Program-made: the position numbers and the translations under genes
The notes under the pieces: generated by a model
The model's database searches: none
Seen by the model: only the letters and a program-made list of their open reading frames with translations
What the model was told of the DNA's origin: nothing
Shown here: positions 1 through 8,793 of the stretch, one piece after another
Layout: each line of letters opens with the position of its first letter
Position numbering within the stretch: the stretch's first letter is position 1
Source of the DNA: UBA11889 sp046582115
GTDB lineage: Bacteria; Pseudomonadota; Gammaproteobacteria; Pseudomonadales; Azotimanducaceae
Direction: 5' to 3'
DNA: 25,814 bases
Assembly (NCBI GenBank): GCA_046582115.1
Contig: JAYGFA010000069.1
Location: 1-25,814, forward strand

Positions 1-1111
1 TCACGTTCCAAAAGACTTCGACGTCGCTACCAGCGCCACTCCCGAACAGGTCAAAAAAGTTTTTCCACGCGCACGGCTCATCGGACGCCGCTTCAGGATC
101 GTGCACGTACGCATGGGTCGCGAGATCATTGAGGTATCCACGTTTCGCAAGCAGATCGGTTCCGACGACGCATCGGACCACAACGAACATAAAACCCATG
201 ACGGCGTAATCGTTCGTGACAACGTGTACGGAAACATTGACGATGACGCGTACCGGCGCGACTTCACCGTAAACGCGTTGTACTACGACCCAACGAAGAA
301 TATCGTTCTTGACTTCGTAAACGGCATGCAAGATCTGCGCTCACGAACGCTCCGCCTAATCGGCAATCCAAAAGTCCGTTTTCAAGAAGATCCGGTGCGT
401 CTCCTACGTGCAATTCGATTAAGTGCAAAACTAAATTTTATTATGGAAAAAAGCACTAGGGACGCCATCGCCCCAGTGGGTGAGTTTCTTACCGTAGTTC
501 CTCCCGCTCGTCTATCTGATGAATTCAACAAACTATTCATGTCTGGGACCGCGGAGCGGGCGTTTGAACTTTTGCGGGAATTCAAGCTCCTAGAAATTGT
601 GTTCCCTATTCCTTCCGAGGCAATTGGATTAGTGACCGCCGCCCTACACAGCACCGATAATCGTATCGCCCAAGCAAAGCCGGTCACGCCTGCTTTTGTA
701 CTCGCTGCGCTCTTATGGGATCAGTATCAATCGCAATGCAACGCATTCGCCACGGTCGAAAACTCCAAAGAAAAACAGTTTGACGCCGCGCGAACCGTGA
801 TCCTAGAACAACAACATACAATCGCTATCCCCAAGCGCTATGCATTTTTTATACGCGATGTATGGCAGCTGCAATTGCGTCTCGAAACGAGAACGCCCGG
901 CTCTATACGTCGGTTGCTTGAACATCGCCGTTTCCGTGCCGGCTACGACTTCCTACTGTTGCGTGCTGAAAACGCCGAGGTCGATCCATGCATAGCCCGG
1001 TGGTGGACTGAAATACAGGCCTTGAACCCTACCGACCAACGCGAGCGGATTCACGCGTTATCACCCCAAAGAAAGACCCGGCGACGGCGACCAAAACGCG
1101 AAAATGCCTAG
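1..1111 (+). CDS. pcnB: Poly(A) polymerase I, 3' part (5' end outside window)
   Basis: This is a class II nucleotidyltransferase that adds 3' poly(A) tails to RNA and so marks it for decay. The frame is open from base 2, so the gene begins upstream of the window. The first residues read HVPKDFDVATSATPEQVKK, with the DFD catalytic aspartate pair; IGRRFRIVHV and RRDFTVNALYYD follow, then the RNA-binding part (LIGNPKVRFQEDPVRLLRAIR). The very basic C-terminus (RKTRRRRPKR) favours PcnB over the shorter CCA-adding enzymes. About 370 residues are present against roughly 465 in E. coli, so the missing part is the N-terminal head before the catalytic loop. In Pseudomonas pcnB is followed by folK; here the next gene is a deoxynucleoside kinase after an 83-bp gap. 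Confidence 0.93.
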   Translation, partial: HVPKDFDVATSATPEQVKKVFPRARLIGRRFRIVHVRMGREIIEVSTFRKQIGSDDASDHNEHKTHDGVIVRDNVYGNIDDDAYRRDFTVNALYYDPTKNIVLDFVNGMQDLRSRTLRLIGNPKVRFQEDPVRLLRAIRLSAKLNFIMEKSTRDAIAPVGEFLTVVPPARLSDEFNKLFMSGTAERAFELLREFKLLEIVFPIPSEAIGLVTAALHSTDNRIAQAKPVTPAFVLAALLWDQYQSQCNAFATVENSKEKQFDAARTVILEQQHTIAIPKRYAFFIRDVWQLQLRLETRTPGSIRRLLEHRRFRAGYDFLLLRAENAEVDPCIARWWTEIQALNPTDQRERIHALSPQRKTRRRRPKRENA

Positions 1112-1194
1112 CTCCCTTTAACGAACCACAACCGCACCTTGAAGAGCCTGAATCCCTACCTCATGATAGTCAGATCATCTTTTTGAGCTCGCCA

Positions 1195-1866
1195 ATGACA
1201 ACGAGATTGCCGCTCAATGACAACGAACTGCCACGATACGTCGCTGTTGAAGGACCGATCGGTGCCGGTAAGACAACCCTTGCCACGCGCCTCGCCGAGA
1301 CCTTCAAGTATCCGTTGCTTCTAGAACCGGACTCGGATAATCCCTTTCTAGATCGTTTCTACCGTGAGGGACGACAACATGCACTGCCAACGCAACTATT
1401 TTTCCTTCTACATCGGGCAGATCAAGTCGCCAAGCTGGCGGGACCCGACCTAGTCGGACCGACCGTTATTTCCGACTTTTTAATAGAAAAAGATCGACTC
1501 TTTGCCGAACTCACACTAGACCAAAACGAACTGGCCCTTTACGAACAAATCTATGAAAACCTGATGCTAGACGCGCCGGTGCCCGACCTTGTCATCTACC
1601 TTCAAGCCCCCACATCTGTTTTGCTTGATCGAATCCGCGAGCGTGGTATCGCCTCCGAACAGTATATTGACAGCGACTATCTCAGTAGTCTTTCCGAGGC
1701 GTACACCGATTTCTTCCACTTTTATGACCAAGCGCCACTACTGATCGTAAATGCCGAAGAAGCGGACTTTAGTCACAACGATGGCCACTTTAATGCCCTT
1801 TTAGACCAGGTGACTCAAATGAATGGTGTTCGTCAGTATTTCAATCCACATCCAACTTTGATTTAG
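1195..1866 (+). CDS. Deoxynucleoside kinase (dNK family)
   Basis: The product should phosphorylate deoxynucleosides (dG/dA type in related bacteria) for dNTP salvage; the exact substrate cannot be read from sequence. Visible motifs are the P-loop GPIGAGKTT (residues 20-28), EPDSDNPFL (about 44-52), SDFLIEKDRLFA (about 93-104, the DR motif region) and an Arg-rich LID segment RIRERG (146-151). Length is 223 aa, normal for the family. I chose ATG 1195, with a weak GAG 7 nt upstream; a TTG at 1183 in the same frame has no Shine-Dalgarno. The stop codon overlaps the Shine-Dalgarno AGGA of pgi, which starts 10 bp downstream, so the two are likely cotranscribed. In several gammaproteobacteria such a kinase lies beside folK and panB; both are absent here. 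Confidence 0.85.
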   Translation: MTTRLPLNDNELPRYVAVEGPIGAGKTTLATRLAETFKYPLLLEPDSDNPFLDRFYREGRQHALPTQLFFLLHRADQVAKLAGPDLVGPTVISDFLIEKDRLFAELTLDQNELALYEQIYENLMLDAPVPDLVIYLQAPTSVLLDRIRERGIASEQYIDSDYLSSLSEAYTDFFHFYDQAPLLIVNAEEADFSHNDGHFNALLDQVTQMNGVRQYFNPHPTLI

Positions 1867-1876
1867 GACCCTTTCG

Positions 1877-3490
1877 ATGACCAGTCAAACCGCAAGCGGA
1901 CCCGAAGGAACCGCGGCGTGGAAGCAACTAACTCACCTTGCTGAAGCAGTACCCCATACCCATAACCGCGAACGCCTCGGAGAACCCGGCCGGTTCGAGA
2001 TGTACACCATTCGCTTCGGTTCACTACTGGTCGATTTCTCCAAACAACGGATCGATGGACCGATTTTCAAAGCCCTTGCAAACCTCGCCGAGGAATGTCG
2101 TGTTCCCAGCCTCGTAACCGCTCAAATGACTGGCGAAATAGTCAATGTCACAGAACACCGACAAGTATTACATACGGCGTTACGAGCACCCAACGACGCG
2201 AAACCTGATTCCGTAATCCCGGATATCGAGCTTGAACAGAGTCGAATGCTCGAATTTGCAGATGGGGTACGTGACGGCGAAATAGCGGGATTCACTGGCC
2301 GCCGCATAACCCACGTAGTTCATATTGGTATTGGTGGATCTCATCTTGGCTGCGAGCTCGTCTGCCGCGCACTCAATCGTTCAGGAATAGAAATTAGATT
2401 CCTCGCCAATATCGACGGCTCGGCGACGAATCACGCTTTTAGAGGGCTGGACCCGGAGACAACATTGTTTGTCATCGTATCCAAAACATTTACAACCCTC
2501 GAAACACTCGCTAATGCTGAAGCCGCTCGTATTTGGTTCCTCGAACGCACTTGCGATAGTACCGCCGTCATCGCACATTTTGTAGGCGTTAGTAAAAACA
2601 CCGACGGGATGACTAAATTTGGTATCGCATCTGCAAACCAATTCACCATGTGGGACTGGGTCGGCGGTCGCTTCTCCTTATGGTCATCGGTTGGCATAAC
2701 TATAGCGATCGCTCTAGGTAGTTCCGAATTCCGCAAATTAACGTCGGGCGCAGCGGCAATGGACCAACATTTCCGCGACGCACCAATAACCAAGAACGCA
2801 CCTGTGATTCTCGCTCTTCTTACAATCTGGAATAGCAATTTTCTTGGTACGCAGACCCACGCTGTTTTGAGCTATGACGCGCGCCTAAAAACTTTTGTTG
2901 AGTTCATCCAGCAATTAGAAATGGAAAGCAATGGAAAGTCAGTACGCACAGATGGTTCGGTTAGTAATATCCATACATCACCGGTCATTTGGGGCGGAGA
3001 GGGAACTAATAGCCAGCACACTTTTCATCAACTCCTTCATCAGGGTACTCGAGCTTTCAGCGCCGATTTCGTTGCAACCGTCGACCCGGAGCACAATTAC
3101 ACTGATCACCATCGCTGGTTGCTCGCAAACTGTTTCAGCCAGTCCCAAGCCATGCTCCTCGGGAACACAAATCGCGTAAGCAACACCGCCGATGTTCACG
3201 AATTGGTTAAAGGTGATCACGCGACGACGACCATCCTTATCGACAAGCTGAATGCGGAAGCCCTAGGCAGTTTAATTGCACTTTACGAGCACAAAGTGGC
3301 CTGTCTCGGCATGATTTGGCGCATCAACTCTTTCGATCAATGGGGAGTTGAGTTGGGAAAGCGGCTTGCCCACGATATTTACCTGGATCTCGGCTCTCCT
3401 GGTTCGGACAGCGCCGACGTGTCAACAGAGGGCCTCATACGTACGATACGTGAAAGAGCCGATAGTCCATTCACCGACGGAAATAACTGA
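1877..3490 (+). CDS. pgi: Glucose-6-phosphate isomerase
   Basis: Interconverts glucose-6-phosphate and fructose-6-phosphate in the cytoplasm; the fructose-6-phosphate can also feed hexosamine synthesis, where GlmM, encoded further along, acts. Family marks are HIGIGGSHLG near residue 155 (sugar-phosphate loop), the PGI signature VGGRFSLWSSVG, LEMESNGK, GTNSQHTFHQLLHQGT with the conserved His, and the C-terminal signature FDQWGVELGK carrying the catalytic Lys. At W372 the motif reads WGGEGTN, so the Glu of the WGEPGTN form is one residue later; Gly at that position probably occurs in other gammaproteobacterial enzymes, so I do not treat the gene as inactive. Length is 537 aa, against about 549 in E. 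coli. ATG 1877 has AGGA 8 nt upstream. Only 1 nt separates its stop from acs. Confidence 0.95.
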   Translation: MTSQTASGPEGTAAWKQLTHLAEAVPHTHNRERLGEPGRFEMYTIRFGSLLVDFSKQRIDGPIFKALANLAEECRVPSLVTAQMTGEIVNVTEHRQVLHTALRAPNDAKPDSVIPDIELEQSRMLEFADGVRDGEIAGFTGRRITHVVHIGIGGSHLGCELVCRALNRSGIEIRFLANIDGSATNHAFRGLDPETTLFVIVSKTFTTLETLANAEAARIWFLERTCDSTAVIAHFVGVSKNTDGMTKFGIASANQFTMWDWVGGRFSLWSSVGITIAIALGSSEFRKLTSGAAAMDQHFRDAPITKNAPVILALLTIWNSNFLGTQTHAVLSYDARLKTFVEFIQQLEMESNGKSVRTDGSVSNIHTSPVIWGGEGTNSQHTFHQLLHQGTRAFSADFVATVDPEHNYTDHHRWLLANCFSQSQAMLLGNTNRVSNTADVHELVKGDHATTTILIDKLNAEALGSLIALYEHKVACLGMIWRINSFDQWGVELGKRLAHDIYLDLGSPGSDSADVSTEGLIRTIRERADSPFTDGNN

Positions 3491-3491
3491 C

Positions 3492-5426
3492 ATGCCCACG
3501 CTATATCCAGTTCCAGAGGAAATCGCTAACAAAGCCCACATCGACTCCGAGCTCTATCAAAAAATGTACGCCGAATCGGTCGACGATCCCGATGCATTTT
3601 GGAGTACTCAAGCCAGCACCTTCCTTACTTGGTACAGCGCGTGGGACGAAGTGTCTTCCGCAACTTTCGAAACGGGCCGCATCTCATGGTTCCGGAACGC
3701 AACCTTAAATGTTTGTGTCAACTGTATTGATCGCCATTTACCCAAACGCGCAAATCAGACCGCTTTGATTTGGGAAGGCGACGACCCCTCGGTCGAAAAA
3801 CGAGTCACGTACCAGGAACTTCACGACGAAGTCTGTCAGCTCGCAAACGCCCTGAGGGAAAGGGGTGTAACTAAGGGCGATCGCGTTTGTATCTACATGC
3901 CCATGATTCTCGAGGCGGCGTACGCAATGCTGGCGTGTGCCCGGTTAGGTGCGATACACAACGTCGTGTTCGGAGGCTTCTCACCGCAAGCACTCAAGGA
4001 CCGAATACGCGATTCAGACTGTCGCGTACTTATAACAGCTGACGAGGGCGTGCGCGGCGGTCGTACTGTGCCCCTCAAAGAGAACGCGGAAGTCGCTCTT
4101 GCGGTTTGTCCCGACGTCCATACCGTTTTAACCGTGCGCAATACTGGCGCAGAGGTGCCGTGGCAAACGGAACGCGATGTCTGGTACCACGAGCTCGTGC
4201 CTACTCAAGAAACATCTTCAACCCCTGAGGTCATGCAAGCGGATGATCCCCTATTCATCCTATATACCTCCGGCAGTACGGGTAAGCCCAAGGGTGTCCA
4301 ACATTCAAGCGCTGGCTATCTTCTGCATGCGGCCATGACCCATAAATATGTCTTCGATTACCACAACGGCGATACGTTTTGGTGTACGGCAGACGTCGGT
4401 TGGATTACCGGGCATTCCTATATTGTCTATGGGCCCCTCGCTAACGGTGCAACAACCCTAATCTTCGAAGGCGTCCCCACCTATCCAGACGCTTCACGCT
4501 TCTGGCAGGTGGTCGACAAGCACGCAGTGAATATTTTTTACACCGCCCCGACTGCCATTCGACAAATCATGGGTCAAGGCAACGACTTCGTCTCAACAAC
4601 ATCAAGAAAGTCGTTACGAATCTTGGGAACTGTGGGAGAGCCAATTAATCCTGAAGCCTGGGAGTGGTACCACGAAATAGTGGGTGAACGGCGGTGTCCT
4701 ATCGTGGATACCTGGTGGCAGACCGAGACCGGGGGCATCATGATCACACCGCTTCCTGGAGCCACTGCGCTAAAACCAGGTTCAGCGACACTTCCTTTTT
4801 TTGGTATCGTGCCGGCCTTGATGGATGAGAACGGTGCGTTAATTGAGGATAAAGAAGCATCGGGAAATCTAGTCATTAAGACAACTTGGCCAGGCCAGAT
4901 ACAGACCGTGTATGGAGACCATCAGCGTGTCATTGATACGTATTACTCTACCTACAAGGGTTTCTATTTTACTGGCGACGGCGCCCGCCGCGATCAAGAT
5001 GGTTACTACTGGATCACAGGCCGTGTCGATGACGTAATCAATGTGTCAGGACACCGCATGGGAACAGCAGAGGTCGAAAGTGCGCTAGTCCTTCACGACT
5101 CCGTCGCCGAAGCGGCGGTCGTTGGTTTCCCCCACGATATTAAGGGCGAGGGAATTTATGCCTACGTGACTTTGATGACTGGCATTGAGCCGTCGGTCAA
5201 TTTGCGCGACGATTTACTGACTCTGGTTAGGACTGAAATTGGACCAATCGCCAAACCGGACGTCATTCAGTGGGCACCCGGTCTGCCAAAGACCCGCTCG
5301 GGGAAGATCATGCGTCGAATACTACGCAAGATTGCCGCAAACGAGGTCGACGATCTAGGTGACACGTCGACGTTAGCCGACCCCGCTGTCGTCGAGGATT
5401 TATTACACAACCGTGCGGGGACTTAA
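3492..5426 (+). CDS. acs: Acetyl-CoA synthetase (AMP-forming)
   Basis: Activates acetate to acetyl-CoA through acetyl-AMP. The N-terminal ACS domain is followed by the AMP-binding motif YTSGSTGKPKG (about residues 257-267), DVGWITGHSYIVYGPL, DTWWQTETGG and the mobile C-terminal domain GRVDDVINVSGHRMG. PKTRSGKIMRR near the end contains Lys605, equivalent to the lysine of E. coli Acs that is switched off by acetylation. I chose ATG 3492 (644 aa, E. coli 652) because the longer open frame from 3348 would overlap 143 nt of pgi and carries no family sequence. It starts 1 nt after the pgi stop, so translation is probably coupled. It converges with pnp, with 14 nt between the two stops and no obvious terminator there. 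The pgi-acs adjacency matches Pseudomonas. Confidence 0.95.
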   Translation: MPTLYPVPEEIANKAHIDSELYQKMYAESVDDPDAFWSTQASTFLTWYSAWDEVSSATFETGRISWFRNATLNVCVNCIDRHLPKRANQTALIWEGDDPSVEKRVTYQELHDEVCQLANALRERGVTKGDRVCIYMPMILEAAYAMLACARLGAIHNVVFGGFSPQALKDRIRDSDCRVLITADEGVRGGRTVPLKENAEVALAVCPDVHTVLTVRNTGAEVPWQTERDVWYHELVPTQETSSTPEVMQADDPLFILYTSGSTGKPKGVQHSSAGYLLHAAMTHKYVFDYHNGDTFWCTADVGWITGHSYIVYGPLANGATTLIFEGVPTYPDASRFWQVVDKHAVNIFYTAPTAIRQIMGQGNDFVSTTSRKSLRILGTVGEPINPEAWEWYHEIVGERRCPIVDTWWQTETGGIMITPLPGATALKPGSATLPFFGIVPALMDENGALIEDKEASGNLVIKTTWPGQIQTVYGDHQRVIDTYYSTYKGFYFTGDGARRDQDGYYWITGRVDDVINVSGHRMGTAEVESALVLHDSVAEAAVVGFPHDIKGEGIYAYVTLMTGIEPSVNLRDDLLTLVRTEIGPIAKPDVIQWAPGLPKTRSGKIMRRILRKIAANEVDDLGDTSTLADPAVVEDLLHNRAGT

Positions 5427-5440
5427 ACCATACGTCCGAC

Positions 5441-7519
5441 CTATGAGTAATTCGAAACCTCGCGCATCGATAATTTGATCCGACCTCGCTGGTCGACGTC
5501 TAGAACAACCACGTCAATTTTCTGGCCTTCTTCCAGGTAGTCCGAAACTTTTTCCACTCGCTCTTCGGCTATCTGAGAAATATGTAACAACCCATCTTTC
5601 CCGGGCAGAATGTTAATGAATGCCCCGAAATCCACGATTCGTTCAACTCGACCATTGTATATTTTCCCGATTTCCGCCTCCGCAGTAATTTCCTCAATCA
5701 TCGACACAGCAGCGTTCTTGGCATCAGCGCTGTCTGCGTATATACGAATGCTGCCATCATCCTCAATATCGATATCCGCACCAGTCTCTTCAGTGATGCT
5801 GCGAATCGTCGCACCGCCTTTACCAATAACATCACGAATTTTGTCCGGATGGATTTTCAGCACAACCATTGACGGAGCATTTTCGGATACGTCCGCCCTA
5901 GATTCCGAAAGGACCTTATTCATTTCGCCCAAAATATGAATTCTGGCATCGTGAGCCTGGTTGAGTGCGTCTTCCATGATGTTCTCTGTCACACCCTGGA
6001 TCTTTATATCCATCTGAAGCGCGGTGATACCCTGCATAGTTCCTGCAACCTTGAAATCCATGTCCCCTAAATGATCTTCATCACCCAAAATGTCAGTGAG
6101 TACCGCGTAACGATTTCCGTCTTTAACAAGACCCATGGCTACGCCCGCTACAGCTCTGGAGATAGGCACACCCGCATCCATCAACGCGAGAGATGTACCA
6201 CAAACACTGGCCATCGAACTCGAACCGTTACTCTCCGTAATCTCCGAGACAACCCGAAGCGTGTAGGGGAAATCGTCTTGCTTTGGCAAGACGGCCGCAA
6301 TTCCTCTGCGTGCTAGCCGTCCGTGGCCAATTTCACGGCGTTTCGGTCCTCCCATGAATCCGGCTTCTCCTACACAATAAGGTGGGAAGTTGTAATGCAG
6401 CATAAAGCGATCCTTAAAATTCCCCGCTAGAGCATCTATCAAAGCGGCATCACGCAGAGGTCCAAGCGTCGTTACAACGATCGCTTGCGTCTCACCACGT
6501 TGAAACAAAGCTGACCCATGTGTCTTTGGCAACATACCAACCTCAACGCTGATCGGACGCACTGTTTTGAGATCCCGACCGTCTATACGGGGTTCACCGT
6601 TCAAAACACGCTCACGAACAATTTTCTTTTCAAGAGAGCCGAATGCATTCGCTACATCTTCGGGATCATATTCTCCGTCGAGTTCGGAGATAGCCCGATC
6701 GCGGAGTTCGCGGACTCTTTGTAGCCGAGCCTTCTTGTCCGTGACTCGATACGCTTCTCCAAGACCATCCCCGAGAGTCCCTCGAACACTTTCGATCAAA
6801 TCCTCATTTTCTGCGGGGGTGACAAATTCCCATGGTGCGTTGCCGACCTCTGACGCCAATTCAGTTATGGCTTTGATTGCAACCTGCATTTCCTGATGCC
6901 CAAAAAGTACGGCCCCAAGCATTTGATCCTCCGATAATTCGTCGGCCTCCGATTCCACCATCAGCACCGCCAACTCTGTTCCCGCGACGACCATATTGAG
7001 GCTGCAGCTTTCTAACGTTTCGTATCCGGGATTAAGTAAGTATTGTCCCTGATCAAATCCGACTCGCGCCGCTCCAATCGGGCCCGCAAAAGGTACGCCG
7101 GAAACTGCAAGCGCTGCGGACGTTCCAATCATCGAGATAATATCGGGGTCCATATCCTTGTCCACCGACATCACGGTAGGTATGACTTGTACCTCGTTCA
7201 TGAAACCTTTGGGGAAAAGTGGGCGAATAGGCCGATCTATGAGCCTACAAGTCAGTGTTTCTTTTTCACTCGGACGTCCTTCGCGACGGAAAAAACTTCC
7301 CGGAATCTTACCCGCGGCGTACGTGCGTTCTTGGTAATTAACTGTCAGGGGGAAAAAATCCTGTCCGGGGCTCGCGTTAGGCATCGCAACAACCGTACAG
7401 AGAACTACTGTATCCCCCATGCTCGCGACTACGGCTCCGGTCGCCTGCTTTGCAACATGACCCGTCTCTAATAAGACCTTGTGCCCACCATATTCAAATT
7501 CTTTAATTATCTTGTTCAA
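5441..7519 (-). CDS. pnp: Polyribonucleotide nucleotidyltransferase (PNPase)
   Basis: Phosphorolytic 3'-5' exoribonuclease, usually trimeric and part of the RNA degradosome. In order it has RNase PH domain 1 (ETGHVAKQATGAVVASMGDTVVL), an all-helical linker, RNase PH domain 2 with the phosphate-binding GSSSMASVCG, a KH domain (IGKGGATIRSITEETGADIDI, near residue 566) and an S1 domain (about 619-689, ending IKLSMREV). The 692-residue protein stops almost at the end of S1, so the short tail found in E. coli (711 aa) is absent. The start is TTG at 7519 with AAAGGAG 6 nt upstream, a strong site; no ATG in frame fits the family N-terminus. The upstream neighbour rpsO ends only 19 nt away. Confidence 0.97.
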   Translation of the reverse strand: MNKIIKEFEYGGHKVLLETGHVAKQATGAVVASMGDTVVLCTVVAMPNASPGQDFFPLTVNYQERTYAAGKIPGSFFRREGRPSEKETLTCRLIDRPIRPLFPKGFMNEVQVIPTVMSVDKDMDPDIISMIGTSAALAVSGVPFAGPIGAARVGFDQGQYLLNPGYETLESCSLNMVVAGTELAVLMVESEADELSEDQMLGAVLFGHQEMQVAIKAITELASEVGNAPWEFVTPAENEDLIESVRGTLGDGLGEAYRVTDKKARLQRVRELRDRAISELDGEYDPEDVANAFGSLEKKIVRERVLNGEPRIDGRDLKTVRPISVEVGMLPKTHGSALFQRGETQAIVVTTLGPLRDAALIDALAGNFKDRFMLHYNFPPYCVGEAGFMGGPKRREIGHGRLARRGIAAVLPKQDDFPYTLRVVSEITESNGSSSMASVCGTSLALMDAGVPISRAVAGVAMGLVKDGNRYAVLTDILGDEDHLGDMDFKVAGTMQGITALQMDIKIQGVTENIMEDALNQAHDARIHILGEMNKVLSESRADVSENAPSMVVLKIHPDKIRDVIGKGGATIRSITEETGADIDIEDDGSIRIYADSADAKNAAVSMIEEITAEAEIGKIYNGRVERIVDFGAFINILPGKDGLLHISQIAEERVEKVSDYLEEGQKIDVVVLDVDQRGRIKLSMREVSNYS

Positions 7520-7538
7520 TTGTTTCTCCTTTAGAAGG

Positions 7539-7808
7539 CTATCTTCTAAGCCCCAAACGCTGAATCAACGTCGTATAACGTTCCTGGTTTTTTCCCCTGA
7601 GATAGTCCAGAAGCTTCCTTCTTTGACTGACCATCCGAATTAATCCACGACGGGAGTGGTGGTCTTTCGCGTGATCACGGAAATGTTCCTGCAGGGCATT
7701 TATGTTTTGTGACAGTAAAGCAACCTGGACTTCTGGCGATCCAGTGTCTTTGTCGCTCAAGCGAAACTCCTTCACGATTTCATTTTTTTTCTCGGTACTA
7801 AGAGCCAT
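7539..7808 (-). CDS. rpsO: 30S ribosomal protein S15
   Basis: Primary-binding protein of the 30S platform, which recognises a three-way junction in 16S rRNA. The 89 residues match the family along the whole length, including DTGSPEVQVALL, DHHSRRGLIRMVSQRRKLLDYL and the C-terminal IQRLGLRR. The start is ATG 7808 with GGAG 7 nt upstream; an adjoining ATG at 7811 would put that GGAG too close. The frame is open further upstream into truB, but that extension is not S15. S15 commonly represses its own translation by binding its mRNA leader, and the 52 nt before this gene fold into a candidate element (see the leader feature). Confidence 0.97.
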   Translation of the reverse strand: MALSTEKKNEIVKEFRLSDKDTGSPEVQVALLSQNINALQEHFRDHAKDHHSRRGLIRMVSQRRKLLDYLRGKNQERYTTLIQRLGLRR

Positions 7809-7861
7809 CATATTTCTCCAATATGCTTCATAACGATAATGAAAGCGGAACCGCGCATATT
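7809..7861 (-). promoter_or_regulatory. rpsO leader: three-way junction competing with a Shine-Dalgarno hairpin
   Basis: Seen directly: AATATGC (7861-7855, starting on the last base of the truB stop) pairs perfectly with GCATATT (7826-7820). Inside lie GCG-GTTC-CGC (7854-7845) and TTCAT-7nt-ATGAA (7843-7827), leaving a three-way junction with one unpaired base. The same CATATT (7825-7820) can instead pair with AATATG (7814-7809), forming a hairpin whose 5-nt loop GGAGA is the rpsO Shine-Dalgarno and whose stem touches the ATG. The two folds exclude each other. S15 autoregulation by leader structures, some of them three-way junctions, is established in other bacteria; that this element binds S15 is inference. 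Confidence 0.55.
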
Positions 7862-8793
7862 TACAGTTTCCGTTCTCCCACAATTAGGCGGCGCGGCGCG
7901 ACGCGGCCGTCCTCCATAATTTCTCCCATCCCTAAGAACCATTCATCGTTCGAACACGATTCTCGTAACTGCACCCAGCCTTCGGTTGGCGCGTGCGGGA
8001 CCACCACCGGTTGCCCCTGCCGTAAATAGTATGCCGAGGTCGCATTCAGCCGAACTACGGGCCACTGGCTAACCGCACTAGAAACCGGGGCAAGCATCCT
8101 GTCCAATCGACCCTCAGCCCGAGCAGTTTCAATTTCGTCGAATGTGACCAAATCTGATTCCGTAAAGGGCCCTGCCATTAGACGGCGTAATTCCACAACG
8201 TGGGCCCCACACGCCAGAAGTTCACCGAGATCGTCCGCGATGGTTCTAACGTACGTGCCCTTACTGGAGTGGACTTGCAACGTTATTTCCCGTTCGCCGA
8301 ACGTCAACAATTCAATCGAATAAACAGTTAAACGACGTGATTTTCGTTTGACCTCAATGCCTTGTCGCGCATATTTATACAGAGGTTTCCCTCGATGCTT
8401 TATCGCCGAATACATAGATGGGATTTGATCGATCTCTCCACGGAAGCTCTCGAGTGCACTTTCTAGAACATCTTGGGTGACTCCTTCCGTGCTCCGCTCT
8501 TCAATGATGTCCCCATCAGCATCGCCACTTGCGGTTCGAATTCCCAACCTAAGTTTCACCCAGTATTTTTTATCGGAAGTAAGCAAAAACTGGGAGAACT
8601 TAGTCGCTTCTCCAAAACAAAGTGGTAGTACACCTGTTGCCAACGGGTCGAGGCTCCCCGTATGACCAACTTTACGGGCATTGAACAATGACTTTGTCCA
8701 CTGGACCGCCTCACTGGACGTCATGCCTCGCGGCTTGTCCACAACGACGACACCACTGACATCTCGACCTCTTCGACCTCGACTACGTCCCAT
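7861..8793 (-). CDS. truB: tRNA pseudouridine(55) synthase
   Basis: Makes pseudouridine 55 in the T-loop of tRNAs. The catalytic motif GHTGSLDPLATGVLP holds Asp49; also present are VDKPRGMTS, FRGEIDQIPSMYSAIKHRGKPLYKYARQG, SSKGTYVRTIADDLG and the C-terminal PUA-like end MGEIMEDGRVAPRRL. Length is 310 aa from ATG 8793 (E. coli 314). I chose this start because it gives MGRSRGRRGRDVSG, matching the family N-terminus, with ACGGAC 8 nt upstream; the open frame reaches 8826 but adds non-family residues. It overlaps the end of rbfA by 11 nt, so translation is probably coupled. The stop codon is the first element of the rpsO leader fold. Confidence 0.96.
   Translation of the reverse strand: MGRSRGRRGRDVSGVVVVDKPRGMTSSEAVQWTKSLFNARKVGHTGSLDPLATGVLPLCFGEATKFSQFLLTSDKKYWVKLRLGIRTASGDADGDIIEERSTEGVTQDVLESALESFRGEIDQIPSMYSAIKHRGKPLYKYARQGIEVKRKSRRLTVYSIELLTFGEREITLQVHSSKGTYVRTIADDLGELLACGAHVVELRRLMAGPFTESDLVTFDEIETARAEGRLDRMLAPVSSAVSQWPVVRLNATSAYYLRQGQPVVVPHAPTEGWVQLRESCSNDEWFLGMGEIMEDGRVAPRRLIVGERKL

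Noticed and set aside
1162..1185. ATGAT-AGTCAG-ATCAT followed by CTTTTT as a terminator after pcnB
   Set aside because: Only a 5-bp AT-rich stem; likely too weak to act and easily due to chance.
1112..1194. Possible folK remnant before the deoxynucleoside kinase
   Set aside because: The frame is open upstream, but the peptide shows no FolK motif and the stretch is too short to judge.
3348..3491. Upstream extension of acs
   Set aside because: Overlaps pgi and has no homology to the Acs N-terminus; ATG 3492 gives the normal length.
5427..5440. Terminator between convergent acs and pnp
   Set aside because: No GC-rich stem or T-run is visible in the 14-bp gap; termination probably lies inside coding ends or depends on Rho.
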